Shown: positions 1 through 8,600 of the stretch, one piece after another
Position numbering within the stretch: position 1 is the stretch's first letter
How the letters are laid out: the number at the start of each line of letters is the position of its first letter
Assembly (NCBI GenBank): GCA_905221605.1
Contig: CAJNDS010001092.1
Location: 15,001-35,252, forward strand
DNA length: 20,252 nt
Source of the DNA: Symbiodinium natans
Lineage: Eukaryota; Sar; Dinophyceae; Suessiales; Symbiodiniaceae
Direction of reading: 5' to 3'
Position numbers and translations under genes: made by a program
Notes under the pieces: generated by a model
What the model was told of the DNA's origin: nothing
What the model saw: only the letters and a program-made list of their open reading frames with translations
Databases searched by the model: none

Positions 1-84
1 AGCTCTCAGTCGCTTCAGAGTGTCCTGGCATGAGCGTAACAGGATCCCGTCTCGCGTGCGCAGAGTGTCGAGAGTCGAACGAGC

Positions 85-325
85 TCGCGTGCGTGCGTGC
101 AAGCGTGCGTGCGTGGGTACGGGTGCGGGTGCGGGTGCGGGTGCGGCGTCGGATGCGTGCGCGTGCGCGTAAGCGTGTGCGTGCGCGTTCGTGTGCGTCC
201 GCGTGCGCGTGCGCGTGGGCGTGGGCGTGGGCGTGGGCGTGGGCGTGGGCGTGGGCGTGGGCGCGCGCGCGTGCGTGTGCGTGTGCGTGTGCGTGCGTGC
301 TTGCGTGCGTGCGTGCGTGCGCACG
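85..325. repeat. G+T-rich microsatellite (GTGCGG)n / (GTGGGC)n / (GTGC)n
   Basis: Alternating purine-pyrimidine tract. It contains about four GGTGCG units at 121-146 and about eight GTGGGC units at 215-262, flanked by GCGTGC and GTGTGC runs. All overlapping reading frames are open and give Arg/Val/Cys/Ala repeats, which is a by-product of the simple sequence and not a sign of a gene. Alternating CG/TG DNA of this kind can adopt Z-DNA. Confidence 0.95.
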
Positions 326-590
326 TGTGGCTCTGCAACTGGGTTTGTGCAAGCTTTTGCTTTGCCAACGCGGCGAAGTGCACACCGAGTCAGTGAGACC
401 TGCCTAGCGGCCTATAGCGTCAACCCCTCTCGGGCGTCCTGCAGCGAACTGCCGCTGCTGCACGTTGTGTACTGCTTCGGCGAGGAGAGCAAAGTATCAG
501 CAGATTGCGTTAGGGCCCGTTAGGGACTGCTGGAACGATACTATCTCAGAACTCGCAAAGAAAAGGAGAGCGAGCCAGTCCGCTGTCATT
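326..590 (+). other. 5' flank of gene 1
   Basis: Unique, mixed-composition sequence between the microsatellite and the gene 1 start. The gene 1 reading frame is open back to 465, but residues encoded before 591 do not resemble the rest of the protein. I see no TATA box or other defined promoter element. The stretch probably holds the promoter and 5' UTR. Confidence 0.4.
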
Positions 591-1727
591 ATGATGAGAG
601 GTTGTTGTGTCTTGGTGCTTGTGCTGCAAGCTGCTGCCCAGCAGCTTGCGCCGTTCGACACGGCTACAGCGTCCAGCGTCTATTCCTCGAAGACATTCGG
701 TGCAGGCCTGGCGACGAGCGAGTCCTCCGGATATTGGTGCAGCGCTGGGGACCATGAACCTGGGCAGAGCGTGTCTTGGACTGGCGTGTTCAAGGCGCGG
801 AGGCAGCTCCTTGGTGTGACGTTGCGATGGAGCTACGCTCCCGGAGAAGTCAAAGTGCTCACCAGCTCGGATGGTGGTAACTTCGAGGAGAGTGTCGGTT
901 GGCGGAAGCTTTCGAGGCCAGAGCCCAGCTTCGAGGACACAATCTTGTTCCCCGAGCCAGTGGCTGCGAAGGCTGTGAAAGTTTTGATGCGTGGTGCCAA
1001 ACCTTGGGGATATTTTGGCTTGTCCAATGCAGTGGCGATCGCAAAGCCATCTGCCTTCATGCTGGTCAGCGGTGTCCCAGCAGCTCAGGAGCAATGTGTG
1101 GTCGCGTCAGGCAGCGGTGTGGCAGCAAAGTCTTGCGTAGATGCGGTTGTGGGCGGCACGGGTGCAGAGATCTTTGCAGGTGCAGGAGGCAAGCTGCAGG
1201 TGCTGGGCGGGGGCTGCCTAGGTGTTGTGGCTGGCAAATTGTCCTTGACTGAATGCCAAGAAGGCCAAGGGTCGTGGGTCGTCACCCAAGATGGGCAAGT
1301 CAAGCAGGGAAACACGTGCCTCGTAGTGACGGGAGCACAGGTGGCAGTAGCCGATTGCGAAGACGCCGCGTTGAGTGGTGGTGACAAGTTCTTTCAAGTG
1401 GCAGTTCCAGACCATGACCCTGCCGCCGTGGTTGCAGTGCAAGAGGTGGGCGCGCTGCTGCGCGCCAGCGTGCAAAGGCAGCGTGCGCTTGTTGCTGCGC
1501 TCCAACGTCTCGTTCCAAGATTGGACTCTTGCAAGCCGAGGACCAGCTTGGCTGTCAAGCAGAGCTGGCCAGCCTTCCTCCAGTCACGATCGTCGTTGAG
1601 GCGTGTGGATGCTGAGTCCTTGCCGGCCAAGGTGGGTGCCAGCTTTGGCCCTGGCGGCGCGGAGCTTGATGCCGTGCTTGCAATGTCTGCAGATGTCCTC
1701 CAGCTGGTCGCAGCAAAGCGCGTCTGA
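591..1727 (+). CDS. Gene 1: secreted discoidin-like plus ricin-B-like protein (main exon)
   Basis: The 378-residue frame from ATG 591 begins with a signal peptide (MMRGCCVLVLVLQAAAQ). ATG 594 follows immediately, and I chose this start because the hydrophobic leader begins here. Residues about 25-152 resemble a discoidin/F5-8C fold: ATASS near the start, GYWCSAGDHEPGQSVSWTG, a VKVLTSSDG strand and a closing LMRGAKPWGYFGLSN. Residues about 165-270 resemble a ricin-B trefoil, with the pairs GGGCLGVV..LSLTEC and NTCLVVTGAQVAVADC. Residues 280-345 are helical and basic, possibly a coiled coil. Secreted proteins pairing these modules are known in apicomplexans and relatives (CCp/LCCL family); no LCCL domain is present here. 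A carbohydrate- or surface-binding role is inferred. The TGA at 1725 may be intronic: GT at 1722 (phase 0) and AAG|GTGGGT at 1632 (phase 0) are both usable donors. Confidence 0.8.
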   Translation: MMRGCCVLVLVLQAAAQQLAPFDTATASSVYSSKTFGAGLATSESSGYWCSAGDHEPGQSVSWTGVFKARRQLLGVTLRWSYAPGEVKVLTSSDGGNFEESVGWRKLSRPEPSFEDTILFPEPVAAKAVKVLMRGAKPWGYFGLSNAVAIAKPSAFMLVSGVPAAQEQCVVASGSGVAAKSCVDAVVGGTGAEIFAGAGGKLQVLGGGCLGVVAGKLSLTECQEGQGSWVVTQDGQVKQGNTCLVVTGAQVAVADCEDAALSGGDKFFQVAVPDHDPAAVVAVQEVGALLRASVQRQRALVAALQRLVPRLDSCKPRTSLAVKQSWPAFLQSRSSLRRVDAESLPAKVGASFGPGGAELDAVLAMSADVLQLVAAKRV

Positions 1728-2089
1728 GTCCAACCCCTCCGACAGCCCGGAGCGCCAAGGTGCTGTGTGCCCCAAGAGGTCATCGACCTTGCGCGGCAAG
1801 CAACAAGCTGACAAACGCTCGCCTCCAAGCATCCCCAAGCTCATAGTTGGTTGTGTGGCATGTTTGCTTCAGCTGCTTCAGCTTTGCGTTACGCGATAGG
1901 GCTCAGGGCGTAGCAGGCAGCAGCAGTGTAGTGACTTAGTGTAGCTGCCAGTCTTTCATGTATGCTTGCAAGCGCAGCCAATCAACAAGTGCATGCTGCG
2001 AACACTGACACACGCGTGCGCGCTGTCGTCAGTCAACCTGTCAGTGCAGACATAGCGAATTTGGGTTGTCGCGCAACTCAAAGAATCAG

Positions 2090-2227
2090 CCAGGGGTGTG
2101 GGGGATAGTTGCGAAGGAAAGAAGAATTGCCTTGCTGCGTGCCAATGTTGTGCAGGCGTACGCGCAGCAAGCTGCCGAGATGGCAGAGACGCTCAGTGTT
2201 CTGCAAAGCCTGAGTGCTGACAGCTGA
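2090..2227 (+). CDS. Gene 1: probable last exon (helical C-terminus)
   Basis: After an acceptor-like AATCAG at 2084-2089, phase 0 gives 45 codons and a TGA at 2225. The peptide is Ala/Glu/Gln-rich and strongly helical (AKERRIALLRANVVQAYAQQ, then AAEMAETLSVLQSL). This suits the helical tail of the main exon, whose candidate donors at 1632 and 1722 are also phase 0. The exon could instead belong to an unrelated gene or be chance. No cDNA support can be seen from sequence alone. Confidence 0.45.
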   Translation, partial: PGVWGIVAKERRIALLRANVVQAYAQQAAEMAETLSVLQSLSADS

Positions 2228-3320
2228 CACAGCTGCGACGCTGTCTCGCTTGGAGAGCGCTTGCGTCGAGTGACTGCGCTGCATGTGCCACTGCAGGGGT
2301 GCTTGCAAGTTGAGCCTTCAAAGTGTGCAACGCGTGGTGAGGCGTTGACCGCACGTGCAGGGTCGTGGTTGACAGCTGTGGTGCTTCCTGCGTTGACGCC
2401 GAGTGTCATGCTGCAGCAACCGTGCTCTCAGGGGCCAGTGTGTCGTGGGGGTGTGAGATTTGTTCCAAGTCGTGGTTGGGCTAGTCTGGTGTCGTACTGT
2501 AGTGCGACCGCAGCCCATTTCGACTTTCCCACCCTCCACAACCTCGAAAATCGGGCTATAGGGGGGGCGGGGGGTTCTAGTGCGACTTGACCTGGCTAGT
2601 GTGCCCGGTTGTCGAGGGGGACGCGTGCGCCTCCCTCGGTTGTCGTACTGGTTTGTGATCTAGACGTTCGTCCACCTTTCTGCAAAACAGGTAAAAGAGT
2701 CCCGGCGGGCAGGGTGGGCTTGAAGGTTTGCTGTAGTCTACTTGTTGATAACGCTTTATTCTAGCTCCGCTTCTCAAGGGCGCGAGGTAGCCGCGTTGTG
2801 ACGTGGTGTTGAAAGCAACCGTCCTGCTTGCCTGCGTTCTGCGCCATGTACTTGTATTTTTCTCACCGTCTTGTTTTGCAGCGTCGGCTGAGGCGGGTGG
2901 GTGGCCGCCCCATAGACTTAGCTTGCTTGGCTACTAAAGCGTCGCCAGCTTGCGGCGCTTTCGATTGTGCTTGCCTACCCTACTTTTGCCCCGCCCTGAA
3001 CATCGCGCAGTTCGCAACTGTCGATGTGGAGTGGACCGCGTCCGTCGTAGGGGGACTTGTCTGTCTGCAGGGGTGTGTTCGTTGGCGCAGGTCTTGCGGG
3101 CAGGGTTGCGTGCGCGTGATGCTCATGTCATGTGCTCGTTGAAGCCATTTGCCATCTGCTTGTGTTGCTGCTCGTCTGCAACTTTCGAGAAGCAGTGCAG
3201 TGTTGCAAGTGGCTTGCGTTCTCGCGTGTCCCGCCCGGCCCGCCCTCTCGACACGCGGGAGGGTTGCGTTCGCCCGTGCTTTGATGTGCGGTTTGCGAGT
3301 TTGGCATAAGTGTATGCCAG
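2228..3320. other. Non-coding stretch downstream of gene 1
   Basis: About 1.1 kb with no convincing exon. Open frames on both strands are Cys/Arg/Ser-rich and have no matching splice signals. It contains a G-run (2561-2575) and a TTTTGCCCCGCCC motif near 2982-2995 that recurs across the window. Confidence 0.5.
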
Positions 3321-3665
3321 CGGGGTGCACGTTAGGGCATGAAGTGGGATCCGTGCGTGTTGAGCGTCCCTACTCTGCGCTTGACTTGGACACAGCGTTT
3401 ACAGCAGTTCATGCTAGTGTGTGGCGCGAGTGTCATTGCTCGCCGGAAAGCGGGTTACCGCGGTTCTTGCAGGGTCCTTGCAGTTGTTTTGTTCCCACCC
3501 TCCCACCCGGGGATGATTGTTCAGCGACCTCAGCTGGATGTTGAGGGCCGGGCGGCAATGCCCTCGGGAGCTTGAGATCCACACAGTGAAAAAAGGAGAG
3601 ATTGCGTGAGTGCTGCCAGAGATTCCTGGCCTCTTGCGACTTGTGCGTAACACGGCTAGGATCCC
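3321..3665 (+). repeat. 345-bp dispersed repeat, copy 1
   Basis: Matches 11470-11814 over 345 bp without an indel and with about six substitutions seen by eye, roughly 98% identity. It starts with CGGGGTGCACG, carries AAGTGGGATCC at 3342 and ends with AGGATCCC. Flanks differ on both sides, so the ends are sharp. Open frames inside it are shared with the other copy because of the duplication. This is probably a recently mobile or segmentally copied element of unknown class. Confidence 0.9.
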
Positions 3666-3694
3666 TGTGTGTGTCGGGTTCAGCATATGTTATG

Positions 3695-3744
3695 CTGCGC
3701 GTTGACACTTGGTATTCCCCTGCGCGTTGACACTTGGTATTCCC
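3695..3744 (+). repeat. Perfect 25-bp tandem duplication
   Basis: The 25-bp unit beginning CTGCGCGTTGACACTTGG occurs at 3695-3719 and again, immediately adjacent and identical, at 3720-3744. It looks like a recent slippage or repair duplication. Confidence 0.9.
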
Positions 3745-4197
3745 ATTCGCGAAGAAAAGTGCTCCTGCGTTGCTGTGTATTTCATGTTCTTGCAATAATG
3801 ACTCCCTGTCCGACTGACATGTCCCCTTGTGTCGCTCAAATGATCTTGCATGTGTTCTCCGTGTGCCATACCCTAGGCCAGGGCAATGGCCTGACAATGC
3901 AAGGATCGCCTGAGATGCTCCCCCGTTGCAAAACGAAGGTTTGCAGTGCGCTTCGTGTGTCTTTAGCTTAACTGTGCAGGTGAGAGGGTGAGTAAGAATA
4001 AGTCTCAGTACAGGCAAGATCTCAGTGTCGTCATGACGCGTAGCAGAATGATAACTCCTTCGCATGAGCCGCATTGTGAGTCCACCTGTGTGGACGGGCC
4101 GAAGTGGCTTGTGTGCCGTGCGTTGTACTGCTCAAGTCAGACAGGCAGGTAGCAAGTTCGCGTGAGCTAGTTGCCACTGATTCATGTTCACTCGCAG
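3745..4197. other. Non-coding stretch
   Basis: No repeat family or convincing exon was seen. Open frames on both strands lack protein-like composition. Confidence 0.4.
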
Positions 4198-4429
4198 AGG
4201 CCTCTTCGATTAAGGAAGAATTTTCTTGCGGTCGTAATCGGCGAATGGTTGTGCTCCGTGCGCCGGATCTACAATTACTGAGGCGCCAGCCGCGACATCA
4301 CTTGATTAGCGGTCAAAAGGAGGGCACTGAGACGGAGAGTGAGAACGATGACGTGAGCTGCGCAGAAAAACTGGATAGCCGAGATGATGAGGTGGATCTT
4401 CAGCCCCTGCCGAATCCTGCGCAGGATTT
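4198..4429 (+). CDS. Candidate exon, acidic protein segment
   Basis: After a CTCGCAG acceptor-like site, one frame stays open and encodes a segment changing from basic (NRRMVVLRAPDLQLLRRQ) to acidic (QKEGTETESENDDVSC, DSRDDEVDLQPLP). The composition looks more like protein than the neighbouring frames do. The frame then runs into a dispersed repeat at about 4441, so the exon probably ends before that, perhaps at CAG|GA at 4429/4430. No partner exon could be assigned, and the product is unknown. Confidence 0.25.
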
Positions 4430-4440
4430 TGGACCTGGAT

Positions 4441-4729
4441 GCCCGGTCGGTTCGCGCTGGGGTAGGTGGGCGAATGGCCAGCGCGTGCCACTAACCCTCG
4501 GCTGCACGTAAACGACTGCATGATACTGCATGCTTGGCCTGTTGAGTCTGCAGCCATTGCTTGAGCTGCGTGAAACTGTCTTGTGATTGTTCCTGACTCG
4601 CTTCGTCAGTTTGCACCTGCCCGCCCGCCCTGGGTTGCGGCTGCCGCCGAAAGCGAAGAGTGGCGGGTTGTGCTTAGCGAAGCGTTTGCGCTTTTAGCGT
4701 CTAGGTGTTTTATTGGAATAGATAGTAGC
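4441..4729 (+). repeat. Split dispersed repeat, copy 1 (4441-4547 and 4688-4729)
   Basis: 4441-4547 and 4688-4729 correspond to the single continuous block 10084-10216. The 140 bp between them (4548-4687) are absent from the second copy. That piece contains a CCCGCCCGCCCTGGG run and a GCGAAGCG motif. It was therefore either inserted into copy 1 or deleted from copy 2. Confidence 0.8.
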
Positions 4730-4842
4730 GCGCGGAGCGAAGCGACGCGTGTTTAATATGGTCGTATTGCTTGTTGTTAGTTCTGCTGCTCGAGGCAGGG
4801 GTACAGCTTGCAGCAGTAGGTAGCTGGCAGGTTTCTTTCGAT

Positions 4843-5060
4843 TGAGCCCACTCGCCTCCGGGAAGTTGGTTTCTTTCAGGCTTGGGGTAGGCTGGACGGA
4901 CTCGGCTGCGCATCCCACAGCAAAAAGGATGCGCCTGCCATTTTGCAAGGGAAAGGGTTTCACGGCGTGTGAAGGGTAGGTGGGTGGGCCTTCTGTGACA
5001 GTGTAACTTGAGAGACGCTGGTTAGTGCGTAGCGAAGCGAAGCACGGTAAGCGTCTCGTT
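4843..5060 (+). repeat. GCGCATCC hairpin repeat family, copy 1
   Basis: Begins with CTCGCCTCCGGGAA and has an 8-bp perfect hairpin: GCGCATCC at 4908-4915, an 11-nt loop and GGATGCGC at 4927-4934. It continues with GGGTTTCACGGC and GGTGGGTGGGCC, and ends at GTGCGTAGCGAAGCG. Related copies lie at 5154-5312, 6185-6420 and 19880-20085. Confidence 0.7.
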
Positions 5061-5153
5061 GTTGCCTTGAACACAGTTTGCAGTGTTGAAGCCTTTGCAG
5101 CTCGAAGGGTCTGCAAAGGGTAGAGGTCTGTTCTTGCTAGGTTGCGCTTTAGA

Positions 5154-5312
5154 CTTGCCCACCGCCGCCCCATGCACCTCCAGGGAATTTGGTAGTTCCA
5201 TGCTAGGATGGCTGAAGTCAGCTGAACTGCTCGATTTGCGCATCCCAGGAAAATGATGCGCAGGGTGTCACGCTGGGTTGCGCGTAGCGAAGCGGTGCGC
5301 TTGAAGCGTCTC
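5154..5312 (+). repeat. GCGCATCC hairpin repeat family, copy 2
   Basis: It has the header GCCCACCGCCGCCCC followed by CCTCCAGGGAATTTGG. An 8-bp perfect hairpin follows, TGCGCATC at 5237-5244 and GATGCGCA at 5255-5262 around a 10-nt loop. It ends with GCGCGTAGCGAAGCG and GCGTCTC. The sequence is diverged from copy 1, but the hairpin pairing is kept. Confidence 0.65.
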
Positions 5313-5700
5313 ATGTTTTGTCGTTTAGTGCTGTGAATTGCAGCTTGTCTTGTCCAAGAGCTGTCCTCCCTCTAGCCGGCCGAAGTGCGGGCTGAAGGGG
5401 AAGCTATTATAGATAGGCAGCCTCCCGTGCTTGAGATTATTTCCCCGCCATCCCCGTGTTGGTGTTCCCGGTTCGGTTGGGTTTGGCAGAACACCGGCCC
5501 TCTCTCCACACCTACTCCTCCATACAGTGTACATTGTATGTGTGCGTGCTCGAGTTGAGTTGAACAGCTGAGCCTGTGCACTGTCGGTTTGGTCACACTG
5601 CAGTCTTGTCTGCAGAGTTTGCCTTGCGTTTTCCCGCCCACCCACCCTGGTTGCTGAGCAGCTGGGTAGTGGGGCCGGGGCTTAGATGGGCCAGTTGGCT
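5313..5700. other. Non-coding stretch
   Basis: No exon recognised. A TTTTCCCGCCCACCCACCC motif followed by TGCTGAGCAGCT at 5627-5665 matches a similar segment at 13616-13651. Confidence 0.4.
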
Positions 5701-6184
5701 CGCGGGGTGAACACTTGCTGGGCACGAAGTGGGATCCGGGAGTGCGTTGTGTGCAGGGTAGGCTTTGCTGGCGCATTGTAGGCATTGCGTTGCTGCAGTT
5801 GCATGTTGCTTAACATGTGTACGTGCGACAGTTGTCCGAGTGTGTCACTGTGTGGGGTCGAGTGGTCTTGCTCGAGTGACTGCAGTGCCTTCGGACGGGT
5901 TTGCAGCAGCAGCTGTGTCGATTTATCAGCATCGGAGCTGATGTCATCTTGCTTCAGAGTTCCTGAGCTCTGTGCGATCCACCGATGGAAAAGAGCGGGA
6001 GTCCTCTGCAAGGGTGCCTCTTCGGTTTGCCGGATTTGGTCCCGGGGGCTTGGTTGGTTTTGTGGGCTTCGTTTTCTTTGCTGCACGGTAGGATCCCTTG
6101 ACTGTTGCCCGGCATTTCCTGCAAAAGGTTGGCGCGCCCCTCCCTTGTGTTGTGCATACGGGGTTCCGGAGAGTAGGTTTGGTG
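5701..6184. other. Non-coding stretch starting with the CGGGGTG...AAGTGGGATC module
   Basis: CGCGGGGTG at 5701 and AAGTGGGATC at 5727-5736 form the same module that opens the 345-bp and 406-bp repeats. The remaining roughly 450 bp is open on both strands in several frames. Plus-strand translations are Cys/Ser-rich and minus-strand ones Gln/Ser/His-rich, and neither has splice support. Confidence 0.4.
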
Positions 6185-6420
6185 TAGAGGTTCGCCACCT
6201 GGAAGTTTCTGGTTCCTTGCTAGGTCAAGGAAGATCGAGACATGTTGTGCGCATCCCGGACAAAAGAATCCGTGCTTGATGCCTAGGGAGTGTGTGCAGC
6301 GTTTCACGGCAGTTCGGGGACGGAGGGTGGCGGGCCTTCCACTTACAGAGAAACTAGATGAGGGCTGGCGGGTGGGACTTTTGTGTGAATACAACTCTAG
6401 AGACAAAAGACGTGCTTCAG
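6185..6420 (+). repeat. GCGCATCC hairpin repeat family, copy 3 (degenerate)
   Basis: Shares CCACCTGGAAGTTTCTGG, GTGCGCATCCCGGA, GTTTCACGGCAGTTCGGG and GGCGGGTGGGA with the other copies, in the same order. The hairpin is decayed: GCGCATCCC is followed by GAATCCGTGC rather than a perfect complement. Confidence 0.55.
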
Positions 6421-6717
6421 TTTGGTTTCTGGTCCACTCTCCGCTAGGTTCCCCGCTAGGTTTTGTTTCGCTTTGTTTTCTTGTTTTCACAGAAACCTAG
6501 TGGGTCCGCTGGAAGTGACGGGTGTGCCGGCTTGGGCTGGGTTTGGCAGTACACCCGACTCTCACATGTACATGCAGCCTGTCGAAAGGCAGCCTGCACA
6601 GTGTTTCTGGGTGTGTGTGTTGTTTCTGTTGTGCCCTTGTGTGGGCCTGGCCTGCGTCAGCTGAATCTCGTCTCGATTCACCAATGCCAAAGAAGAGCGT
6701 TTGCTGCGTTCCAGTCC
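6421..6717. other. Non-coding stretch
   Basis: Nothing recognised. T/G-rich sequence with no supported exon. Confidence 0.35.
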
Positions 6718-7123
6718 CGCGGGGTGCACGCGCGCGTGCAGCAAAGTGGGATCTAGCACGGTGAGATAGGTCCCTGCGGGCAGCAGGACTGGCGTTTGTG
6801 TGCGTGTGCTAACGCGCGTTTGTTGTTAGTTGGTTGGGTTGCCTTGTCAATAGAGTGACTGCGTGTTGCGACCACGCAACGCGTTGTTGTGAATTGCAAC
6901 ACTTTAGCAGCTGTATGTGTGCTCGAGCCGGGTGTCCGAAGTGGCACGGTACAGCACTTGGACAGAACGTGTAGTTTTGTATCGTTTTGCCCCGCCCTCC
7001 ACGCCCAGGGGGAATAAAAGTTTGCGGTGCGCCCTTTTTCTGCTTAAAAGTTAGCTGGCACAGGCCGGACGGCAGGTGCGGTCTTGCTAACGAGACTGTA
7101 GCACGTGGCTGCGCCGTGTTTTG
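6718..7123 (+). repeat. 406-bp dispersed repeat, copy 1 (uninterrupted)
   Basis: Nearly identical to 13982-14634, which carries an extra 245-bp insertion. It opens with CGGGGTGCACG and AAGTGGGATC (6744-6753), as the 345-bp repeat does. It contains TTTTGCCCCGCCCTCCACG and ends at CGCCGTGTTTTG. This copy also has about 18 bp (after GTTAGCTGG) missing from copy 2, so it approximates the empty-site state. Confidence 0.9.
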
Positions 7124-7419
7124 TTCCAACCTGATAGTATGCTCGCTTCCTGCGAAAAAAAGAGAGAGGGTCGAGTTGCGTGCAGGCTTGTGCAGGCTTT
7201 CTTCTCTCCTTGTTTGTTTGAGTGCTTGAAGATCTCTAGTGGCTGCGTAAGAACGTGTGAGGACCCGATCCGCGTGGAACTACCATGTGAATCCGCTTTT
7301 TCCTGGTGGCCGACAGGGTAGACTAAGGAAGGTTGAGGGCCGAGAATTGTCGAGGCGCAAGTGCTGCGCGATCCCAGGCATCGGGGCTGTTGCGCTGTCA
7401 GGTGTCTCGAGTCTTGAAT
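7124..7419. other. 5' flank of gene 2
   Basis: No exon recognised. There are short T- and A-runs but no defined promoter motif. It may contain the gene 2 promoter and 5' UTR. Confidence 0.3.
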
Positions 7420-7554
7420 ATGCGCTTGCTCATTTGTGCTGCTTGTTTCGGAGCTTTGCCAAGTGCAGCGCTGCTGCCTTTTGGTGTGGCTGATCGCAAG
7501 CCGTCAGCGAGACGAGTGCGTATCTTGTCAAGTGATGCCAGGCATTGTGGGTGA
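7420..7554 (+). CDS. Gene 2: probable first exon with signal peptide
   Basis: ATG 7420 opens a frame starting MRLLICAACFGALPSAALL, a good N-terminal signal peptide with a Ser-Ala-type cleavage region. A basic stretch follows (ADRKPSARRVRILSSDAR), with TGA at 7552. The exon probably ends earlier: CGA|GTGCGT within the Ala-Arg-Arg-Val stretch is phase 0 and fits the next exon, and GCCAG|GCATTG is a possible GC donor in phase 2. The product is inferred to be secreted, with function unknown. Like gene 1, it begins with a short Cys-containing leader. Confidence 0.45.
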   Translation: MRLLICAACFGALPSAALLPFGVADRKPSARRVRILSSDARHCG

Positions 7555-7685
7555 CCAAGTCCCGGCGCAGTATCCTGCTGTAGACATTCATGTCCCAGAG
7601 GTTCCGTTGTGCTTGATGTATTCATTTACTATAGGGTGTTCATGGAACGCCGCCAGCAATTCGTTTGTCTGCGTGGTTTTGTCAG

Positions 7686-7739
7686 CCTAATGAAAATGAG
7701 CTCACCGTGAAGCTTGCGAATGAGCAGCTGGCAGAAGAG
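7686..7739 (+). CDS. Gene 2: probable exon 2
   Basis: Preceded by a TTTTGTCAG acceptor. Phase 0 encodes an acidic helix (PNENELTVKLANEQLAEE). To join the next exon in its good frame, the exon must end after GAAGAG at 7739, which implies a GC donor (AG|GCATATG). The nearby GT at 7748 would shift the frame. Use of GC donors is known in dinoflagellates. Confidence 0.45.
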
Positions 7740-7800
7740 GCATATGGGTATTCCCAGTATAACTAGTAGCTTTCGGTGTTCATAGTGCGTTGTCCCTTCA

Positions 7801-8011
7801 GGAAGGTGCAATTTCTCAAGTCCATGCAAAGCTCGATGCGTATCGCAAGCTCGTCCTTGGAACATCCGAGCGTCTCAGAAAAGACGAGGAGACACTGGCG
7901 CACTTGTACAGCCCTCCGAAGAAAGCTGGGTTCCTGGCGTCGAAAGTGATGCCAGTCGATGGCTTCAAGATACGCAACTCATTGTTCCTCTCGGTCTGTC
8001 CATGCTGCTGA
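7801..8011 (+). CDS. Gene 2: probable exon 3
   Basis: Follows a TCCCTTCAG acceptor at 7792-7800. Phase 0 encodes a helical, charged segment (EGAISQVHAKLDAYRKLVLG, then TSERLRKDEETLAHLY) and SPPKKAGFLASKVMPVDGF. It is open to TGA 8009. The real end is uncertain: GT at 7946 (phase 0) is one candidate donor. The other two frames are much less protein-like. I do not recognise the family. Confidence 0.5.
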
Positions 8012-8057
8012 TAAAGTTCTTGTGTTGCGAGTTGCTCGGATCGTGTACTGTTTGTCA

Positions 8058-8177
8058 GCAATTGATGAGATCGCCAGCCCAAGCATCAGTGAATGTGATG
8101 GAGAGTGAAGGATGGATAGACGTCAGTGCAGTTCATGTCAGGAGGCTGTGTGTTGTGTCTGTGTGTGTCGGGTAGAT
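8058..8177 (+). CDS. Gene 2: possible exon 4
   Basis: A pyrimidine-rich acceptor (TACTGTTTGTCAG) precedes 8058. Phase 0 is open for about 40 codons to TAG 8175 (QLMRSPAQASVNVMESEGWI and onward). Phase 1 is open for about 17 codons (IDEIASPSISECDGE). Either frame is plausible, and the end of the exon was not resolved. Confidence 0.35.
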
Positions 8178-8264
8178 GTGGCCGGCATGAAAGCAACAGC
8201 GACATACCAAGGATTGAAGGTTGTGGCTGAATGACCGAGGTTTGACGCGTGACATCACTTCACA

Positions 8265-8342
8265 ATGATTCGCTACCAGGACCGACTGGAGCGCTTGAGG
8301 GCGAGTTTCACAGCGAGGCGCAAAGCCTTCCGAAATGCTTGA
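8265..8342 (+). CDS. Possible small helical exon
   Basis: A short open stretch after CTACCAG encodes a basic helix (DRLERLRASFTARRKAFRNA) ending in TGA. The composition matches the other helical exons of gene 2, but the stretch is short and the upstream ATG may be incidental. Confidence 0.25.
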   Translation: MIRYQDRLERLRASFTARRKAFRNA

Positions 8343-8489
8343 GGACAGGATGCGCTTCATTTCCACATGATGCAGGCTGTCAGCTTTGGCTCACTGAGCT
8401 TCCTGGCCTGCTTTTTGCAACTGCGTCTGCTGTTAGTGCTACCGGCCCATGAGTGAGATCAAAGTCTCCATTGTGTCCCACATTTGTTG

Positions 8490-8582
8490 TCTTGCGCTGG
8501 CGCAGTGATTTGCTATACTGAAAAATATAGTCCGCAAGTTGCGGGGGGCCCGAAGTTCTCGAATCCCGTTGGCGCAGTGATT
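8490..8582 (+). other. tRNA-like / SINE-like segment with Pol III-type boxes
   Basis: TGGCGCAGTGA (8498-8508) fits an A-box (TRGCNNAGYNGG). TTCTCGAATCCC (8556-8567) resembles a B-box with an extra base. Between them lie a 5-bp stem CTATA/TATAG enclosing CTGAAAAA, like an anticodon arm, and CCGCAAGTTGCGG, like a long variable arm. TGCGC at the start can pair with GCGCA at the end. The A-box sequence TGGCGCAGTGATT recurs at 8570-8582. The T-arm is irregular, so I read this as a tRNA-derived SINE head or decayed tRNA, not a working tRNA. Confidence 0.35.
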
Positions 8583-8600
8583 CACTACCGGCGGCGCAAG

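Noticed and set aside
15-523. Several overlapping ORFs of 99-125 codons on both strands
   Set aside because: They are translations of the GT/GC microsatellite, with Arg/Val/Cys/Ala repeats in every frame.
3433-4074. 213-codon minus-strand ORF
   Set aside because: Its start half covers unique DNA without protein-like bias, and its end half lies in the 345-bp repeat, where substitutions do not favour any frame.
4694-5314. 206-codon minus-strand ORF
   Set aside because: It runs through two copies of the hairpin repeat family and has no domain-like features.
5682-6279. Opposed ORFs of 134 (minus) and 164 (plus) codons
   Set aside because: Both are low-complexity and mirror each other (Cys/Ser versus Gln/Ser/His), with no splice or domain support.
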